Shown one piece after another: positions 29,144 through 37,992 of a stretch of 64,000 nt of DNA (position 1 is the first letter of the stretch; each line of letters begins with the position of its first letter). The notes beneath the pieces were generated by a model that was given only the letters and a program-made list of their open reading frames with translations, made no database searches and had not been told where the DNA came from. The stretch is from positions 62,001 to 126,000 of the forward strand of contig NZ_MUHR01000006.1 in the NCBI RefSeq assembly GCF_002105285.1. The letters are read 5' to 3'. Made by a program: the position numbers and the translations under genes. This stretch comes from Planktotalea arctica (lineage in GTDB: Bacteria; Pseudomonadota; Alphaproteobacteria; Rhodobacterales; Rhodobacteraceae).

Positions 29144-29845
29144 ATGGCCGCGCAGAATAGCTTACCATTGTATGTGCAGATCGCTGAGCTTTTGATTCGC
29201 GACATTGCCGCCGGGCGCTACCTGGACGGCGAACGATTACCGCCTGAACGCGAGTTGGCTGATAGTTTATTCACTACAGTAACAACGCTTCGCAAAGCCT
29301 TGGTAATGTTGGAGGAAAAGGCTCTATTAAAGCGCATTCAGGGCTCAGGGAATTATGTCCAGACGCAGAGCGATGTGGAGAGCGTTTACGCCTTCTTCAG
29401 GGTTGAATTACTTGGCGGCGGCGGCCTGCCGACAGCGCGGCTCCTCTCGGTCTCCAAGCAACCCAAGCCCGTCGATCTGCCAGAGTTCGGCGCAAGCGAT
29501 GAGGGCTACCGGATTCGCCGCCTTCGTGCGCTCTCGGGTGTGCCTTGCGTGCTCGAAGAAATCTGGCTTGATGCCTCGTATGCGCCAAACCTAAGCGAAG
29601 AGGATCTGCCAGATTCGCTCTATCTTTTTTACCGTGAGGCGTTGGGACTTTGGATCACGCGGGCCGAAGATCGCGTTAGCGTGGCGGCGTGCCCCGACTG
29701 GTCGCCGATAGAATTTGCGCCAAAGCTCGGCACGCCGCTCGCCTATGCGGAGCGGATTAGCTGGGCGCAGGATGGCGCGCGCGCAGAGGTGTCGCGCAAC
29801 TGGATTGATACGGAAAAAGCGCGTTATGTGGCGCGGATAAAATAA
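29144..29845 (+). CDS. GntR-family regulator with UTRA domain
   Basis: A 233-residue regulator: winged helix at residues 5-70 (LPLYVQIAELLIRDIAAGRY, LPPERELADSL, VTTLRKALVML) and a C-terminal UTRA ligand-binding domain (HutC subfamily). The ATG at 29144 has TGAGG 8 bases before it; an ATG at 29114 is also possible. Divergent from the monooxygenase-TRAP operon and 15 bases upstream of a Gfo/Idh/MocA gene, it probably controls both. Confidence 0.88.
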   Translation: MAAQNSLPLYVQIAELLIRDIAAGRYLDGERLPPERELADSLFTTVTTLRKALVMLEEKALLKRIQGSGNYVQTQSDVESVYAFFRVELLGGGGLPTARLLSVSKQPKPVDLPEFGASDEGYRIRRLRALSGVPCVLEEIWLDASYAPNLSEEDLPDSLYLFYREALGLWITRAEDRVSVAACPDWSPIEFAPKLGTPLAYAERISWAQDGARAEVSRNWIDTEKARYVARIK

Positions 29846-29860
29846 CGAAAGGGGCGCGCT

Positions 29861-30952
29861 ATGGCGACGTTCAACTACGGAATTCTCGGCTGCGGCATGA
29901 TGGGCGGCGAGCATATTCGCAACATAGCGCTTTTGGGTGATGCCGCCGTCGCGGCGATTTACGAACCGGACGCAGGGATGCGCGCGGCCTCTCGGGCGCT
30001 TGCGCCACGGGCTGTGATGGTGGCGAGCGAGGCGGAGTTGATCGCCTATCCCGATCTCGATGCGATCCTGATCGTGTCGCCCAACCATTGCCATGCTGCG
30101 CAACTGGAGGCGATTAGCGCCGCGCGCCCTGATGTGGCGATCCTTGTCGAAAAGCCGCTGTTTACAGATCCCAGCGGCGGCGCGCGCATGCAGGCGTTGA
30201 AAGCCGGCCACCAAGCACCGATCTGGGTGGCGATGGAATACCGCTACATGCCGCCCATCGCAGCATTGCTCGAGCGATTGGACGTGGCGACGGGCGGCGT
30301 CAAGATGCTGACCATTCGCGAACATCGCTTTCCGTTTCTGGAGAAGGTCGGTGATTGGAACCGCTTCAATCGCAACACGGGCGGCACGCTGGTGGAAAAG
30401 TGCTGCCATTTCTTCGATCTCATGCGTCTTGCGCTTGGCAGTGATCCGGTGCGTGTGATGGCAAGCGCGGGTCAGGCGGTTAACCACCTGAATGAAAGCT
30501 ATGACGGAGCGGTGCCCGATATTTGGGACAGCGGCTATGTGATCGTTGATTTTGCCAATGGTGCCCGCGCGATGCTTGAACTGTGCATGTTTGCCGAGGG
30601 CTCGCACTATCAGGAAGAAATCAGCGCCGTTGGGCCTGCGGGCAAAATCGAGGCGTTCGTGCCGGGGCCGGGGCGCTTCTGGCCTGCGCATCTGGGCGCG
30701 CCGCCCGTTGCGCGGCTGGTAGAAAGCCCGCGATCGCCGATGGGGCCTGTGGAACATGTGATCCCTGTGGATGCGGCGCTGCTAGCCGTGGGCGATCACA
30801 ACGGATCGACCTTCTATCAGCACCAGCGCTTTGTCGCTGCGGTGCGGGCGGGAAAAGGCGTGGAGGTCAGTATTGACGATGGCGTCTGGGCTGTGCGCCT
30901 TGGCCTCGCGGCGCAGCAATCGGCGCAAAGCGGTCAGGCCGTTTCCCTTTGA
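29861..30952 (+). CDS. Gfo/Idh/MocA-family oxidoreductase
   Basis: A 363-residue protein with an N-terminal NAD(P)-binding fold (YGILGCGMMGGEH), the EKP motif (LVEKPLF) holding the catalytic lysine, and a C-terminal substrate domain with GGTLVEKCCHFFDL. The family oxidises sugars, inositols or related polyols. It is cotranscribed with the GntR regulator and faces away from the TRAP operon, so it likely takes part in the same catabolic route. Substrate unknown. Confidence 0.88.
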   Translation: MATFNYGILGCGMMGGEHIRNIALLGDAAVAAIYEPDAGMRAASRALAPRAVMVASEAELIAYPDLDAILIVSPNHCHAAQLEAISAARPDVAILVEKPLFTDPSGGARMQALKAGHQAPIWVAMEYRYMPPIAALLERLDVATGGVKMLTIREHRFPFLEKVGDWNRFNRNTGGTLVEKCCHFFDLMRLALGSDPVRVMASAGQAVNHLNESYDGAVPDIWDSGYVIVDFANGARAMLELCMFAEGSHYQEEISAVGPAGKIEAFVPGPGRFWPAHLGAPPVARLVESPRSPMGPVEHVIPVDAALLAVGDHNGSTFYQHQRFVAAVRAGKGVEVSIDDGVWAVRLGLAAQQSAQSGQAVSL

Positions 30953-31115
30953 AAGTCTTGCGCCAAGCGCTTTCTGGCATTGAAACAGATATTTTGATGT
31001 AATTTCGCCACGCAACAAAATGTAGTAGTTGCTGGGTAACTGGGGGCTAGATTTCGCTGAATTCTATTGTCTTCGCTTACATGAAGGCCGAAACAAATCA
31101 CTGCTCTCTAGATCG

Positions 31116-31143
31116 TTGGAGCGAATCGCTAAACTTTTATACT
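31116..31143 (+). promoter_or_regulatory. Candidate sigma70-type promoter for the secreted-protein gene
   Basis: TTGGAG (31116-31121), a 16-base spacer and TATACT (31138-31143) lie in an AT-rich stretch 90 bases before the start codon. The rest of the 280-base gap (30953-31232) holds no gene; GAAAG/CTTTC near 30953-30976 may form a weak hairpin. Confidence 0.45.
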
Positions 31144-31232
31144 ATTAAATGTATCTAAAGATTGTTATCGTCTCTTTATAACGAAAAAAGGCACGCCCAG
31201 AAGAGGCGGCCCGAGGTAGAGCGGTAAAGGTC

Positions 31233-34019
31233 ATGAAGGCGATAGATTTCGTTGCCCGTAGGGGTATGGGTACTGTTGAGCGTGGAACCGTAGCAGCGGA
31301 TGCCGCCGAAACAGTTGTTAACATGGGATCGGGCGTAGAGTTCTCTTTGAATTTGCAGCCCGGTGATATGCAGGCCTACAGCAGGCAGGGCAATTCTCTT
31401 GAGATCGTACTCGCCGATGGGCGCGTCATCGTGCTTGACGGTTATTTCGTCGGTGCAGGAGAAAATCCCAATCGCTTGTTCATCAGCTCGGGCGGCACGC
31501 TGAACGAGGTGAGCTTTATCGAGGGAGCTGACGGCGCGCTTTTCGCGCAGTACGGAACCACGGCAGAGTGGGGCAAGTGGAGCCCTGATGATGATCTGAT
31601 CTTTGTGGATGATCCCAACCTTATTGCGGCCAACGGCATTGATGGCGATCAAGACGTATCCATGCTCGGGGCTGGCCTTTTGGGCGGCGCAGGTTTGCTC
31701 GGCGGCGGCGGTGTCGGCGCAGGTGCGGTTGCGGCGGGTGCCGTCGGCGCTGCAGCACTGGCCTCTGGTGGCTCGACTGCGACAGACAATCCGGAAGATC
31801 CGCCCGTTGATGGCCCCTCTGATCCGACCCCTCCGACAGTCACACCCCCGACACCTGATACGCCGGACGTGCCAGCGCGCACTCCGCCGACAATCGACGG
31901 AACCGGCCGCACCGACGCCTATGGCGGCGATGGTCTGGTCGAAGCCGACAAGACGATCACGGTATCTGGGACTGCCGAAGCAGGCTCTAGCGTGACGATC
32001 GAGGTGGCTGGTGAAACCATGACGGTGATCACGGGCGGCGATGGCACATGGAGCGGCACATTTGATGGCGCGAATTTCCCCGCTGACGGAACCTATACCT
32101 CTCAGGTGACGGTCGTGGAAACTGGCGGCACCACAACGTCGCTGACGGGTCAAACTGTTGTCATCGACACGACCCCGCCAGTGGTGGACCCAACGGAGGG
32201 TACGCTTTCGACGGGTGATTTCGTCAATGCCGCGTCGCACGGCACGGGTACCATCAAAGTGTCCGGCACGGGCGAGGCAGGTTCAAGCATTGATGTCACG
32301 ATTGACGGCACGACACATTCGACTGTCGTGTTAAATGACGGCAGCTGGTCGGTCGATTTTTCCAACACCGAAATTCTTGGCGGTGATCGCACTGCGGATG
32401 TTGTGATCAAAACGACCGACAGCTTTGGCAACAGCTTTACCCAGACCGAATCCATGGTCATTGACACGATTGCGCCAAATGTGGCGGCGACGTCGGGCAC
32501 TGTCGCAGCCAGCTATGTTGTAAACCATACTGACATGACCAGCGATGGCAGAGTGGATGTGGGCGGGACCGGCGAAGCAGGGGCTAAAATCCGTGTCGAG
32601 TTGAACAACGGAACATTCCGCGAAACGACAGTTGCGCAGGATGGATCCTGGAACGTGCAGTTCACGCAAGCGGAGATGGGCGGCCTTAGCGGTGTGAACG
32701 GGTATGATGTGCCGATCACGATCACGGCTTGGGACGGCTTCGATAATCCCTCGGTGCCTTTTACGGACGTGATCCACGTGGACACGCTGGCGGACGTGAC
32801 TTTGGCCAGTTCGGTTTCGGGCGGCAACGATCATGTAGCAAACAGGCTGGAAACCGGCAACGGCGCTGCAAATCTGGTTCTGACGGGCACGTCCGAGCCG
32901 GGTACGACGTCGGTAGAAGTTACCATGAACGGCCATACGCGCACAGCGACCGTCAACGCCCGAACCGGTGAGTGGACAGTTGCCTTCGAGCCTGGCACCT
33001 ACGAGACAGGCACGCATACCTATGAAGCGACAGCTGTCGCGACGGATGCCGCTGGCAATATCGCACGCGCCAACATGGATGTACGCGTCGATACGGAAGT
33101 CACCAATCTGACTGTGTCCAATCGTCCGGCGCTTGGGACCGATTCCTACATCGGCCTCGATGATGCCGAAGGCGGCGTCACTTTGACGGGCACGATGGAA
33201 ACCAACTGGACCGATGTTGCCGGAACGCCTAGCGTTTCGGTGCGCTTTAACGGTGTTGATTATCCTGCGACGGTCAACCCGGTTACTGGCATGTGGAGCG
33301 TTAATATCCCTGAAGACGGTATCCCAGCCAATTTCGAAGGCTCGTTGACCTACACGGTGACCGGCACGGATTCCGTGGGCAACGTGCATGATATTTCACG
33401 TAGCATCGACATCGATACAAGCGTGCCGATCGGTTCTGAAATCACCGGTTATTCGGCAAGCATCGATGGCTCTGGTACGCAGCGCTACAGCAAGTTTGAA
33501 ATGGACACCTCCGATGAGGCGGTCGGGCTGACGCAGGTCAACGCTGACGGAAGTGTCGTGGATCTGGTGGACGGGACCGGCTTTATTGCACAACCTGATG
33601 CTTTCGATCCGACGGAAACCGAGTATACGCTGCGCGACCACCTCTCTGACGGTCAAAGCCTGATCGTGACCGAAACCGATGCGGCGGGCAACAATTCGGG
33701 TACCTATATCGTTCTTAACGACGGGTCTCCTGCGCGCAATGTCTCCAACCCCAACCTTGGCGATTATAATATCGAAACCATTGAGCTTGGTGTGATGGAC
33801 AACACCCAGTTGACCTTGACGGAAGCGGATATCAAAGCGCTTTCCGGCAACAGCGATGTGTTGAGCGTACGTGGTGGTTCGGATGATACCGTTAATATCA
33901 GCGGCGCAACGCTTGGGCAGGACATCCATTCTGAGGGCGACATCGACTACAACGTCTATTCTCTGGGCGATACGACGATCTACATTGAAGACGAAATCAC
34001 CAACGTCAACACAATCTAA
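31233..34019 (+). CDS. Large Ig-repeat surface protein secreted by type I system (BapA-like)
   Basis: The 928-residue protein has no signal peptide. Residues 1-140 resemble the BapA prefix-like domain (EIVLADGRVIVLDGYF). Residues 145-180 are Gly/Ala-rich, residues 190-225 Pro/Thr-rich. From about 225 to 740 there are Ig-like repeats of about 100 residues, each closing with a DT pair (near residues 308, 407, 513, 617 and 724) and showing GTAEAGSSVTI- or GTGEAGSSIDV-type starts. The C-terminus (TIYIEDEITNVNTI) resembles type I secretion signals. No RTX nonapeptide repeats are seen. The three export genes follow at once, so this is their substrate, an adhesin or biofilm protein. Confidence 0.82.
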   Translation: MKAIDFVARRGMGTVERGTVAADAAETVVNMGSGVEFSLNLQPGDMQAYSRQGNSLEIVLADGRVIVLDGYFVGAGENPNRLFISSGGTLNEVSFIEGADGALFAQYGTTAEWGKWSPDDDLIFVDDPNLIAANGIDGDQDVSMLGAGLLGGAGLLGGGGVGAGAVAAGAVGAAALASGGSTATDNPEDPPVDGPSDPTPPTVTPPTPDTPDVPARTPPTIDGTGRTDAYGGDGLVEADKTITVSGTAEAGSSVTIEVAGETMTVITGGDGTWSGTFDGANFPADGTYTSQVTVVETGGTTTSLTGQTVVIDTTPPVVDPTEGTLSTGDFVNAASHGTGTIKVSGTGEAGSSIDVTIDGTTHSTVVLNDGSWSVDFSNTEILGGDRTADVVIKTTDSFGNSFTQTESMVIDTIAPNVAATSGTVAASYVVNHTDMTSDGRVDVGGTGEAGAKIRVELNNGTFRETTVAQDGSWNVQFTQAEMGGLSGVNGYDVPITITAWDGFDNPSVPFTDVIHVDTLADVTLASSVSGGNDHVANRLETGNGAANLVLTGTSEPGTTSVEVTMNGHTRTATVNARTGEWTVAFEPGTYETGTHTYEATAVATDAAGNIARANMDVRVDTEVTNLTVSNRPALGTDSYIGLDDAEGGVTLTGTMETNWTDVAGTPSVSVRFNGVDYPATVNPVTGMWSVNIPEDGIPANFEGSLTYTVTGTDSVGNVHDISRSIDIDTSVPIGSEITGYSASIDGSGTQRYSKFEMDTSDEAVGLTQVNADGSVVDLVDGTGFIAQPDAFDPTETEYTLRDHLSDGQSLIVTETDAAGNNSGTYIVLNDGSPARNVSNPNLGDYNIETIELGVMDNTQLTLTEADIKALSGNSDVLSVRGGSDDTVNISGATLGQDIHSEGDIDYNVYSLGDTTIYIEDEITNVNTI

Positions 34020-34030
34020 GTGTGACGATC

Positions 34031-34063
34031 AAAGAGCGCCGGCTAACGGGCACGGCGCTCTTT
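34031..34063 (+). terminator. Hairpin after the surface-protein gene
   Basis: AAAGAGCGCCG (34031-34041) and CGGCGCTCTTT (34053-34063) form a perfect 11-bp stem 11 bases past the stop codon, with a short T/A-rich tail. It likely ends most transcripts, with some read-through into the export genes, so that more substrate than exporter is made. Confidence 0.75.
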
Positions 34064-34105
34064 ATCATAATAGGTGAAACGGTTTCAGGTGAGGTTTGGG
34101 GCAAG

Positions 34106-35752
34106 ATGGGCAGTAAGGTACAAACGGGACTATTAGTGGCCGGGCTCGCGATGGGTCTTTCTGGCTGTGTTAGTTCAATCAGCGAAGACATTCCGTTCGT
34201 TTCGCGCTTCAACAGCGATGAGACCAACCTTGCCCAGCCTAAAGCGGAGGGGCAGGGTTTTTCGCTTTTCGGTAGCAAGGATGCCACCCAAACCACAGCG
34301 CCTTCTAGCAAAGACGGGCGCGACGTTGCGAGCAACCCGTTCAAGGGGATGTTCAACAAAGCCGGTGATGCGGAGCCGACAAGCACGCAGAGCGGCGATG
34401 TGGCTGCCAATCCGTTCAAGGGTCTCTTTGCCAAGAAAAGCACATCCGGAGCAAATGCTTCAGACGAGTCTGTCGCGCAGAATGCAGGCGGCACAAAGTT
34501 TGCAGCGCTCTTCAAGCCGAAGGCACAGGCAACTGATCTGAGCAAAGAAGAGCGTCAGGCGCAGAAAGACTACGAAGCGCGGGTGCGTGAAAGCGCCGAG
34601 AGCCAGATTATTTCGGGGCTGCAATCGCGCCGCTCTTTGCTGCCAAGCGGCAGTGCCTATGACCGTGTTGCCGACAGCGTTCTGGCCGCGAACTCCCGCG
34701 CGGCAGAGGCGCAATTGCGTGCCGCCCGCCTGCGCGCGGTTGCTGCTTCGAAAAACTGGCTGCCCTCGATCGGACCGTCGATATCGCTGTCCTCCCTCGG
34801 GGATCTGGTCGCCAATCTGATTGTGGAGCAAGTCTTGTTCGACAATGGCCGTAAAAAAGCCGAACGCGCCTTTGCCAAGGCCGATGTCGAGGTCGCGGCG
34901 GTAAATCTGTCGATGGACACGAACCAGCGTGTGTTCACCGCGCTTGATCTTTATCTGCGTGCGCAAAAGGCCTCGGAAAAGGCTGATCTGAGCACCAAGG
35001 CGTTCAACGACATGAGCCATTTTGAGTACATCATGTCCGAACGTGTGCGCGGCGGTGTGTCCGATCGCTCCGATCTTGTCGTGCTGCGTCAGAAGCTGGC
35101 GGAAATCCGTAGCGAAATGGCCTCCAATCAAGAGGCGCGCAATACGGCCATGGCCGAATTGAACGCCATGTCCATCCGTCCCCTCGAGGACGTGCGCGGC
35201 CTGCCTGATTTCAAGGTGAACGGGCTTGGCACCAAGCCGCTGCCGATCCTTTTGGCCGAAGCGGAAAAAGAGCGCGCCATTGCCGAAGCGACGATGGAGC
35301 GCGCCGGACATCTGCCGGGCTTGAAGGCCTCCGGTTCGACGGGAACATCGGGCAATTCGCTTGGTCTGAACGTGACGACCGACAGCCTTTTGAACCTTGG
35401 TACGGGTGCCTCGCTCAAAGCGATCGAAGCCACCAAGGAAGGGGCAGAGCGCCTTGTGGCGCAGGCCCGCGAGGACAGCAATCGCCGTCTGCGCGCCCTT
35501 GAATCGCAACTGCGCGGTGTGCAGCGACAATCGGGCGAAGCGCAAAACCTTACAGATCAATCCAAGAAGAGCCTCGATCTGTTTCAAGCACAGTATAAAG
35601 CCGGCAGGCGGCAGGTGATGGACGTGGTTGGCGTCTACGAGACATATGCGCGCCAACAGCAAAGCGCGGCTGATCTGCGCTCCAAGGGCGCGCGCATCAA
35701 ACTGGAGATCGCCAATGAAATGGGCCTTTTGGCGAGCGGAGCAGAGATTTGA
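34106..35752 (+). CDS. Type I secretion outer-membrane efflux lipoprotein, TolC family
   Basis: The 548-residue protein starts at ATG 34106 with a lipoprotein signal (LLVAGLAMGLSGC), so it is lipid-anchored. Residues 20-140 are a poorly conserved linker with two copies of an NPFKG segment. The rest is the TolC helical repeat (SRAAEAQLRAARLRAVAASKNWLPSIGPS; long coiled-coil helices to the end). It forms the outer-membrane channel of the secretion system. Its stop overlaps the TTG start of the exporter gene. Confidence 0.85.
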   Translation: MGSKVQTGLLVAGLAMGLSGCVSSISEDIPFVSRFNSDETNLAQPKAEGQGFSLFGSKDATQTTAPSSKDGRDVASNPFKGMFNKAGDAEPTSTQSGDVAANPFKGLFAKKSTSGANASDESVAQNAGGTKFAALFKPKAQATDLSKEERQAQKDYEARVRESAESQIISGLQSRRSLLPSGSAYDRVADSVLAANSRAAEAQLRAARLRAVAASKNWLPSIGPSISLSSLGDLVANLIVEQVLFDNGRKKAERAFAKADVEVAAVNLSMDTNQRVFTALDLYLRAQKASEKADLSTKAFNDMSHFEYIMSERVRGGVSDRSDLVVLRQKLAEIRSEMASNQEARNTAMAELNAMSIRPLEDVRGLPDFKVNGLGTKPLPILLAEAEKERAIAEATMERAGHLPGLKASGSTGTSGNSLGLNVTTDSLLNLGTGASLKAIEATKEGAERLVAQAREDSNRRLRALESQLRGVQRQSGEAQNLTDQSKKSLDLFQAQYKAGRRQVMDVVGVYETYARQQQSAADLRSKGARIKLEIANEMGLLASGAEI

Positions 35753-37989
35753 CCAGAGCCTCGCGCATCCCAACGATCATACAGGGCGGCAAGGCGGTTC
35801 TTGGCGTGCTCTCCGGAACCGCGGACAGCGCCCAAAAAAACGATGCACCACGATATAGTGAAAAGACCAAGACGCGGGCCGATCTGATCAAGCTCTATGC
35901 GTCTTTGTTGGGCACGCAGGCCGTCGCCTCCGATCTTCTCGAAACGGTTGCGGCAAGCACTGGCAGCGGCGATGCGCTTGAAGCGGATGGTTATGCCAAC
36001 GCGTTGCGCGCCGTCGGGCTGAGCGCGCAAACGGGTCGGGTCAGTGAAATGACGCCTGATCTTTGGCCTGCAATCGCGCAGATGACCAACGGGCAGTATA
36101 TTCTCGTGCTCAGCCAGTCGCGCGGCGATCTGATCCTGTTCGATCCCACATGCCCCGATAGCCGCGCACAAGTGCCCTATGCTGAATTCAGCCCGTATTT
36201 TTCTGGCACGATCATCAAAGCCGAAGCGCCGCTGGAGCAGATCAGCGATGCGCATAAGGCGGCCAAGCTGAATGAGCATTGGTTCTGGAGCCATTTCCCC
36301 AAGTTTTCGCGCCACTTCAGCGAGGTCATTCTTGGCTCGTTCGTCGCCAACGTTCTTGCAGTCGCGGTCGCGCTGTTTTCTTTGCAGGTCTATGATCGCG
36401 TGATCCCGCATCAATCCACCGCGACGCTGTGGGTTCTTGCCGCAGGCGCGGGCCTTGCGCTGATGATGGAAGCGTTCCTCAAGATCGCGCGCGCGCGTCT
36501 TCTGGATGGCGCGGGGCGCCAGATCGAACTTGAGGTGCAGGCAACCTTGATGGACCGTGTGCTTGGCATGCGCTCCGATCTTAAAGGGCGCTCGCCCAGC
36601 CAGTTGTTTTCGGCGATGCGTGAATTTGGCTCTGTGCGCGAGTTTTTCACTGCCTCCACCGTGGGCACGCTTACGGATATCCCGTTTATCTTCGTGTTCC
36701 TGTTCCTTGTGGCCTCCATCGCGGGCAATGTGGTCTGGGTGCTGGTCATCGGCGGCATCCTGATGGTGCTGCCCAGCTACTTCATGCAGAAGAAAATGAT
36801 GCGCCTCACCGAGGAAACGCAGGGCGCTTCGGCCAAGGCGTCGCGGCTTTTGCAAGAAGCGCTGTTCGAGCTGGACACGGTCAAAACGCAGCGCGCCGAA
36901 GATCGCGTGCGCCGCATGTGGGCTGAACTGACCACGGTTTCGGCGATGAAATCTTCCGAGCAACGCCGCTTGTCATCCAATCTGACCTTCTGGTCGCAAG
37001 GCGTGCAGCAGGCGACCTATGTAAGCGCGGTTGTCGCCGGTGCCTACCTTGTGTTCGCAGGCCAGTTCACGGTTGGCTCGATCATCGCGACGGGTATCCT
37101 GACCTCGCGCACGCTTGCTCCGCTGACGCAGCTTGCGGGCACCATGGCGCGCTGGGGCAACGTCAAATCAGCGCTCGACGGCTTGGACGGTATCGCCGAT
37201 GCGCCGCAAGACGCCGAAGAGGGCCGAACCTATATGCGCCGCGAGCGCCTTGAGGGGCGTTTTGAGCTGCGCGATGTGATGTTCCGCTATGACGAAGAAG
37301 GCGCGCCGACGCTTGATATCTCTGGCGTTGCACTGAATGCGGGCCAATCAGTTGCTGTGCTTGGCACCAATGGCTCGGGCAAGTCCACTTTGCTGAAAAT
37401 TCTCTCCGGTCTCTATGCGCCCACCTCTGGCCGTGTGTTAATTGATGGCACGGATATGAACCAGATCGAGCCGCGTGATCTGCGCCGCCTCATTGGTTAT
37501 CTTGGCCAAGACGTGCGCCTGTTTTCTGGCAAGCTGCGTGATAATCTAAATCTAAACATGCTCGAACGTGATGACGAGCGCCTGATGCAAGCACTTGATT
37601 TTGCAGGGCTTGGCCAGTTTATCAAAACCCATCCCAAAGGCCTTGATCTGCAAATCCATGATGGCGGCGCGGGCCTGTCGATCGGGCAACGCCAATCTAT
37701 CGGCTGGGCGCGTCTGTGGCTGCAAGATCCCGCGATCTGCCTGCTGGACGAACCCACGGCTGCGCTGGATCAGACGCTGGAGAACACCCTCGTCAGCCGC
37801 CTTGAGACATGGCTGCAAGGGCGCACGGCGGTGATCGCGACGCACCGCGTGCCGATCCTGAAGCTGACCGAACGCACATTGATATTGCAAAATGGCCGCA
37901 TGGCCGTGGATGGTCCACGCGATCAGGTGCTTGCGCATCTCAACAGTAAAAATGACGGCGAACGCGCCAATGGCACGAACGGGGGCTAG
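35749..37989 (+). CDS. Type I secretion ABC transporter (permease-ATPase)
   Basis: A 746-residue exporter. Residues 40-150 form a C39-like domain that appears to lack a catalytic cysteine, as in exporters of large uncleaved substrates. Six helices follow (residues about 185-430), then the ATPase with Walker A GTNGSGKST, Walker B ICLLDEPTAALD and a signature LSIGQRQ where LSGGQ is usual. The start is TTG at 35749, inside ATTTGA, coupled to the TolC-family stop and preceded by GGAG. It drives export of the upstream Ig-repeat protein across the inner membrane. Confidence 0.92.
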   Translation: MTRASRIPTIIQGGKAVLGVLSGTADSAQKNDAPRYSEKTKTRADLIKLYASLLGTQAVASDLLETVAASTGSGDALEADGYANALRAVGLSAQTGRVSEMTPDLWPAIAQMTNGQYILVLSQSRGDLILFDPTCPDSRAQVPYAEFSPYFSGTIIKAEAPLEQISDAHKAAKLNEHWFWSHFPKFSRHFSEVILGSFVANVLAVAVALFSLQVYDRVIPHQSTATLWVLAAGAGLALMMEAFLKIARARLLDGAGRQIELEVQATLMDRVLGMRSDLKGRSPSQLFSAMREFGSVREFFTASTVGTLTDIPFIFVFLFLVASIAGNVVWVLVIGGILMVLPSYFMQKKMMRLTEETQGASAKASRLLQEALFELDTVKTQRAEDRVRRMWAELTTVSAMKSSEQRRLSSNLTFWSQGVQQATYVSAVVAGAYLVFAGQFTVGSIIATGILTSRTLAPLTQLAGTMARWGNVKSALDGLDGIADAPQDAEEGRTYMRRERLEGRFELRDVMFRYDEEGAPTLDISGVALNAGQSVAVLGTNGSGKSTLLKILSGLYAPTSGRVLIDGTDMNQIEPRDLRRLIGYLGQDVRLFSGKLRDNLNLNMLERDDERLMQALDFAGLGQFIKTHPKGLDLQIHDGGAGLSIGQRQSIGWARLWLQDPAICLLDEPTAALDQTLENTLVSRLETWLQGRTAVIATHRVPILKLTERTLILQNGRMAVDGPRDQVLAHLNSKNDGERANGTNGG

Positions 37990-37992
37990 GGT

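Noticed and set aside
29591-30757. 388-codon minus-strand frame
   Set aside because: It is antisense to the GntR and Gfo/Idh/MocA genes, which are clearly real; Arg/His-rich composition is typical of a shadow frame.
34460-36963. Long minus-strand frames opposite the secretion genes
   Set aside because: They mirror the type I secretion genes and have shadow-like composition.
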